The notes beneath the pieces were generated by a model. It saw only the letters and a list, made by a program, of their open reading frames with translations. It ran no database searches and was not told the DNA's origin. Both the position numbers and the translations under genes were made by a program. From CAYINJ01 sp964364745 (GTDB lineage Bacteria > Patescibacteriota > Patescibacteriia > JACRDY01), in the NCBI GenBank assembly GCA_964364745.1, contig CAYINJ010000036.1, forward strand, positions 1-6,827: a DNA stretch of 6,827 bases, written 5' to 3'. How positions within the stretch are numbered: position 1 is the stretch's first letter; each line of letters begins with the position of its first letter. Positions 5,724-6,827 of the stretch are shown piece after piece.

Positions 5724-6725
5724 ATGTCTGAATCACCACGTAAAAATATTTTGGTCATCGGCGGCGCCGGGTTCTTGGGGTCACACTTGTGCGATGCCTT
5801 GGTCAAGCACCACAACGTCATCTGCGTCGACAATTTCAGCTCCGGCACCCAGAGCAATATCGACCATTTGCTGGGTAATTCGCAATTTGAGTTTATTCGT
5901 CACGACATCGTCACGCCGCTGGACTTGGATCAGTTCCCGGAGTTGGATAAATTCAAGGTCAAAGTCGTGGGGGTGACCGAAGTTTATCACTTGGCCTGTC
6001 CGACATCGGCCAAAGAGTTTGAACAATTCCGCCTGGCCACGCTGGAGGCCAGCGCTTGGGGGACGCGCAACGCCCTGGAAGTGGCGCGGCGCTACCAGGC
6101 GAAATTCTTGTTGTTCTCGTCATCGGTGGTCTATGGGCCGCGGACCGCACAGCGCCAGCTGTTTGCCGAGGACTATGTCGGCGCGGTTGATCAGCTGTCG
6201 CCACGAGCGTGTTATGACGAAGGTCGGCGATTTGCCGAGACGGCCGTGGCGACCTATCGGCAGGTACACAACCTCGACACCAAGATCATCCGCATCTTTC
6301 GGGCCTATGGTCCACGGATGCGCTTGTTCGATGGCCAAATGATCCCAGATTTCATCACCAACGCGATTGATGGTCATGAATTGGTGATCTTTGGCGATCC
6401 GATGATGACGACCTCGCTGGTCTACGTCTCGGATGTGATTGATGCCGCGCTGAAAGTAATGGCATCCACCGAAGCCGGCCCCTTCAACATTGGTACACCC
6501 CAGGAGTATAATTTGACGACGGTGGCGCAGATGATTATCGACGGGGTTGGTTCCCAGTCCAAAATTGTTTATCAAGAGCCGTTACTCTTCATGACGCCGC
6601 TGGGCTTACCCGACATTACTCGGGCCAAAGAGTCACTTGGCTGGTTGCCAGTGGTCACGCTCGAAGCGGGTTTACGCCAGACCATCGAATACACGCAAGC
6701 GGAGAAAAGTATTGTTCGACAATAA
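5724..6725 (+). CDS. Extended SDR, UDP-glucuronate decarboxylase (UXS)-like, altered active site
   Basis: A cytoplasmic NAD-dependent sugar-nucleotide enzyme, 333 residues from the ATG at 5724 (an in-frame GTG at 5715 would add three). The Rossmann motif GGAGFLG (13-19) and D36 (CVDNFSSG) indicate NAD binding. YHLACPTS, RACYDEGRR, RIFRAYGPRM, GPFNIGTPQEY and LPDITRAKESLGW follow the UDP-glucuronate decarboxylase (UDP-xylose synthase) pattern in order, and the length fits. Three expected catalytic residues differ: the Glu of TSEVYG is Val (SSSVVYG, 132-138), the Lys of YDEGK is Arg168 (Y164 is kept), and the Arg of QTRSF is Thr230. The reaction is therefore uncertain: decarboxylase, another epimerase or dehydratase, or an inactive homologue. 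It starts 24 bases after the protease stop with no terminator, and a glycosyltransferase follows, which suggests surface-glycan synthesis. The SDR family is sure; the substrate is not. Confidence 0.8.
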   Translation: MSESPRKNILVIGGAGFLGSHLCDALVKHHNVICVDNFSSGTQSNIDHLLGNSQFEFIRHDIVTPLDLDQFPELDKFKVKVVGVTEVYHLACPTSAKEFEQFRLATLEASAWGTRNALEVARRYQAKFLLFSSSVVYGPRTAQRQLFAEDYVGAVDQLSPRACYDEGRRFAETAVATYRQVHNLDTKIIRIFRAYGPRMRLFDGQMIPDFITNAIDGHELVIFGDPMMTTSLVYVSDVIDAALKVMASTEAGPFNIGTPQEYNLTTVAQMIIDGVGSQSKIVYQEPLLFMTPLGLPDITRAKESLGWLPVVTLEAGLRQTIEYTQAEKSIVRQ

Positions 6726-6760
6726 TGGCGCAGCGGGAGGGGAACAGCCTGATTATATGA
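6725..6760 (+). other. 11-codon ORF overlapping both neighbouring genes
   Basis: The ATG overlaps the SDR stop (TAATG, 6723-6727). The ORF encodes MAQREGNSLII and its TGA overlaps the glycosyltransferase start (ATGA, 6757-6760). A purine run GGGAGGGG (6735-6742) lies inside it, 14 bases before the downstream ATG. It could carry ribosomes from one gene to the next or be chance. No peptide function is claimed. Confidence 0.3.
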
Positions 6761-6827
6761 CTCACTCACCGACCGTGTTCATCGTCTTGCCGGCCTACAA
6801 CGAAGCCGCGCGTGTTGGCGCAGTCAT
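6757..6827 (+). CDS. Family 2 glycosyltransferase, N-terminal fragment cut by the window end
   Basis: Only 23 complete codons are present. They read MTHSPTVFIVLPAYNE followed by AARVGAV. The VFIVLPAYNEAARV motif is the characteristic first strand of GT-A fold family 2 glycosyltransferases, where the residues after the strand contact the nucleotide-sugar. Such enzymes transfer a sugar from a nucleotide-sugar to a lipid carrier or growing glycan, usually at the inner face of the membrane. GGGAGGGG (6735-6742) is a possible ribosome binding site, but its 14-base spacing is long. It lies 31 bases after the SDR gene in the same direction and is probably co-transcribed. Donor and acceptor cannot be judged from this fragment. 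Confidence 0.75.
   Translation, partial: MTHSPTVFIVLPAYNEAARVGAV

Noticed and set aside
6120..6575. 151-codon minus-strand ORF
   Set aside because: It is the antisense of the SDR gene, whose conserved motifs occur in the plus frame throughout.

Overview
The window most likely comes from a Candidate Phyla Radiation bacterium (Patescibacteria, Parcubacteria-like). Three things suggest this: the 20-bp palindrome CCTGCCTGCCGGCAGGCAGG and the GTCATTGCGAGGA-type repeat, both of which I recall as frequent between genes in such genomes; the style of the secreted proteins (Thr/Ser/Asp-rich beta-sandwich repeats, paired GT[LI]xK...W repeats, a subtilase fused to an FG-GAP propeller); and weak or absent Shine-Dalgarno sequences. 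The lineage is inferred, because no rRNA or ribosomal protein gene is present.

Layout. Positions 1-190 hold what looks like the 3' end of a minus-strand gene. It abuts, back to back, a large plus-strand S-layer-like protein gene (192-1718) that lacks its signal peptide and 5' end, so a rearrangement or assembly junction probably lies near 180-195. After that gene come two hairpins (the second a good terminator) and about 260 bp of nested, inverted intergenic repeats (1823-2085). One repeat copy carries a 20-bp palindrome flanked by TTCG on both sides. Next are a secreted Ig-like/repeat protein (2181-3509), a terminator, and a promoter very close to the next start codon. Then follow a secreted subtilisin-family protease with a C-terminal beta-propeller (3621-5699), an extended SDR resembling UDP-glucuronate decarboxylase (5724-6725), an 11-codon ORF that touches both neighbours, and the start of a family 2 glycosyltransferase (6757 to the window end).

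How it may work together. The first three complete or near-complete proteins are extracytoplasmic. The last two are cytoplasmic enzymes of sugar-nucleotide and glycan synthesis. A cell-envelope locus fits: an abundant surface-layer protein, an accessory surface protein, a secreted protease that may process or turn over surface proteins, and enzymes for a surface glycan. No terminator is visible from 3621 to the window end, so protease, SDR and glycosyltransferase could be one transcript. The most interesting points are the SDR, whose expected decarboxylase catalytic residues are changed at three positions; the 51-residue periodicity and apparent ring closure of the protease's propeller; the palindrome insertion; and the headless S-layer gene.
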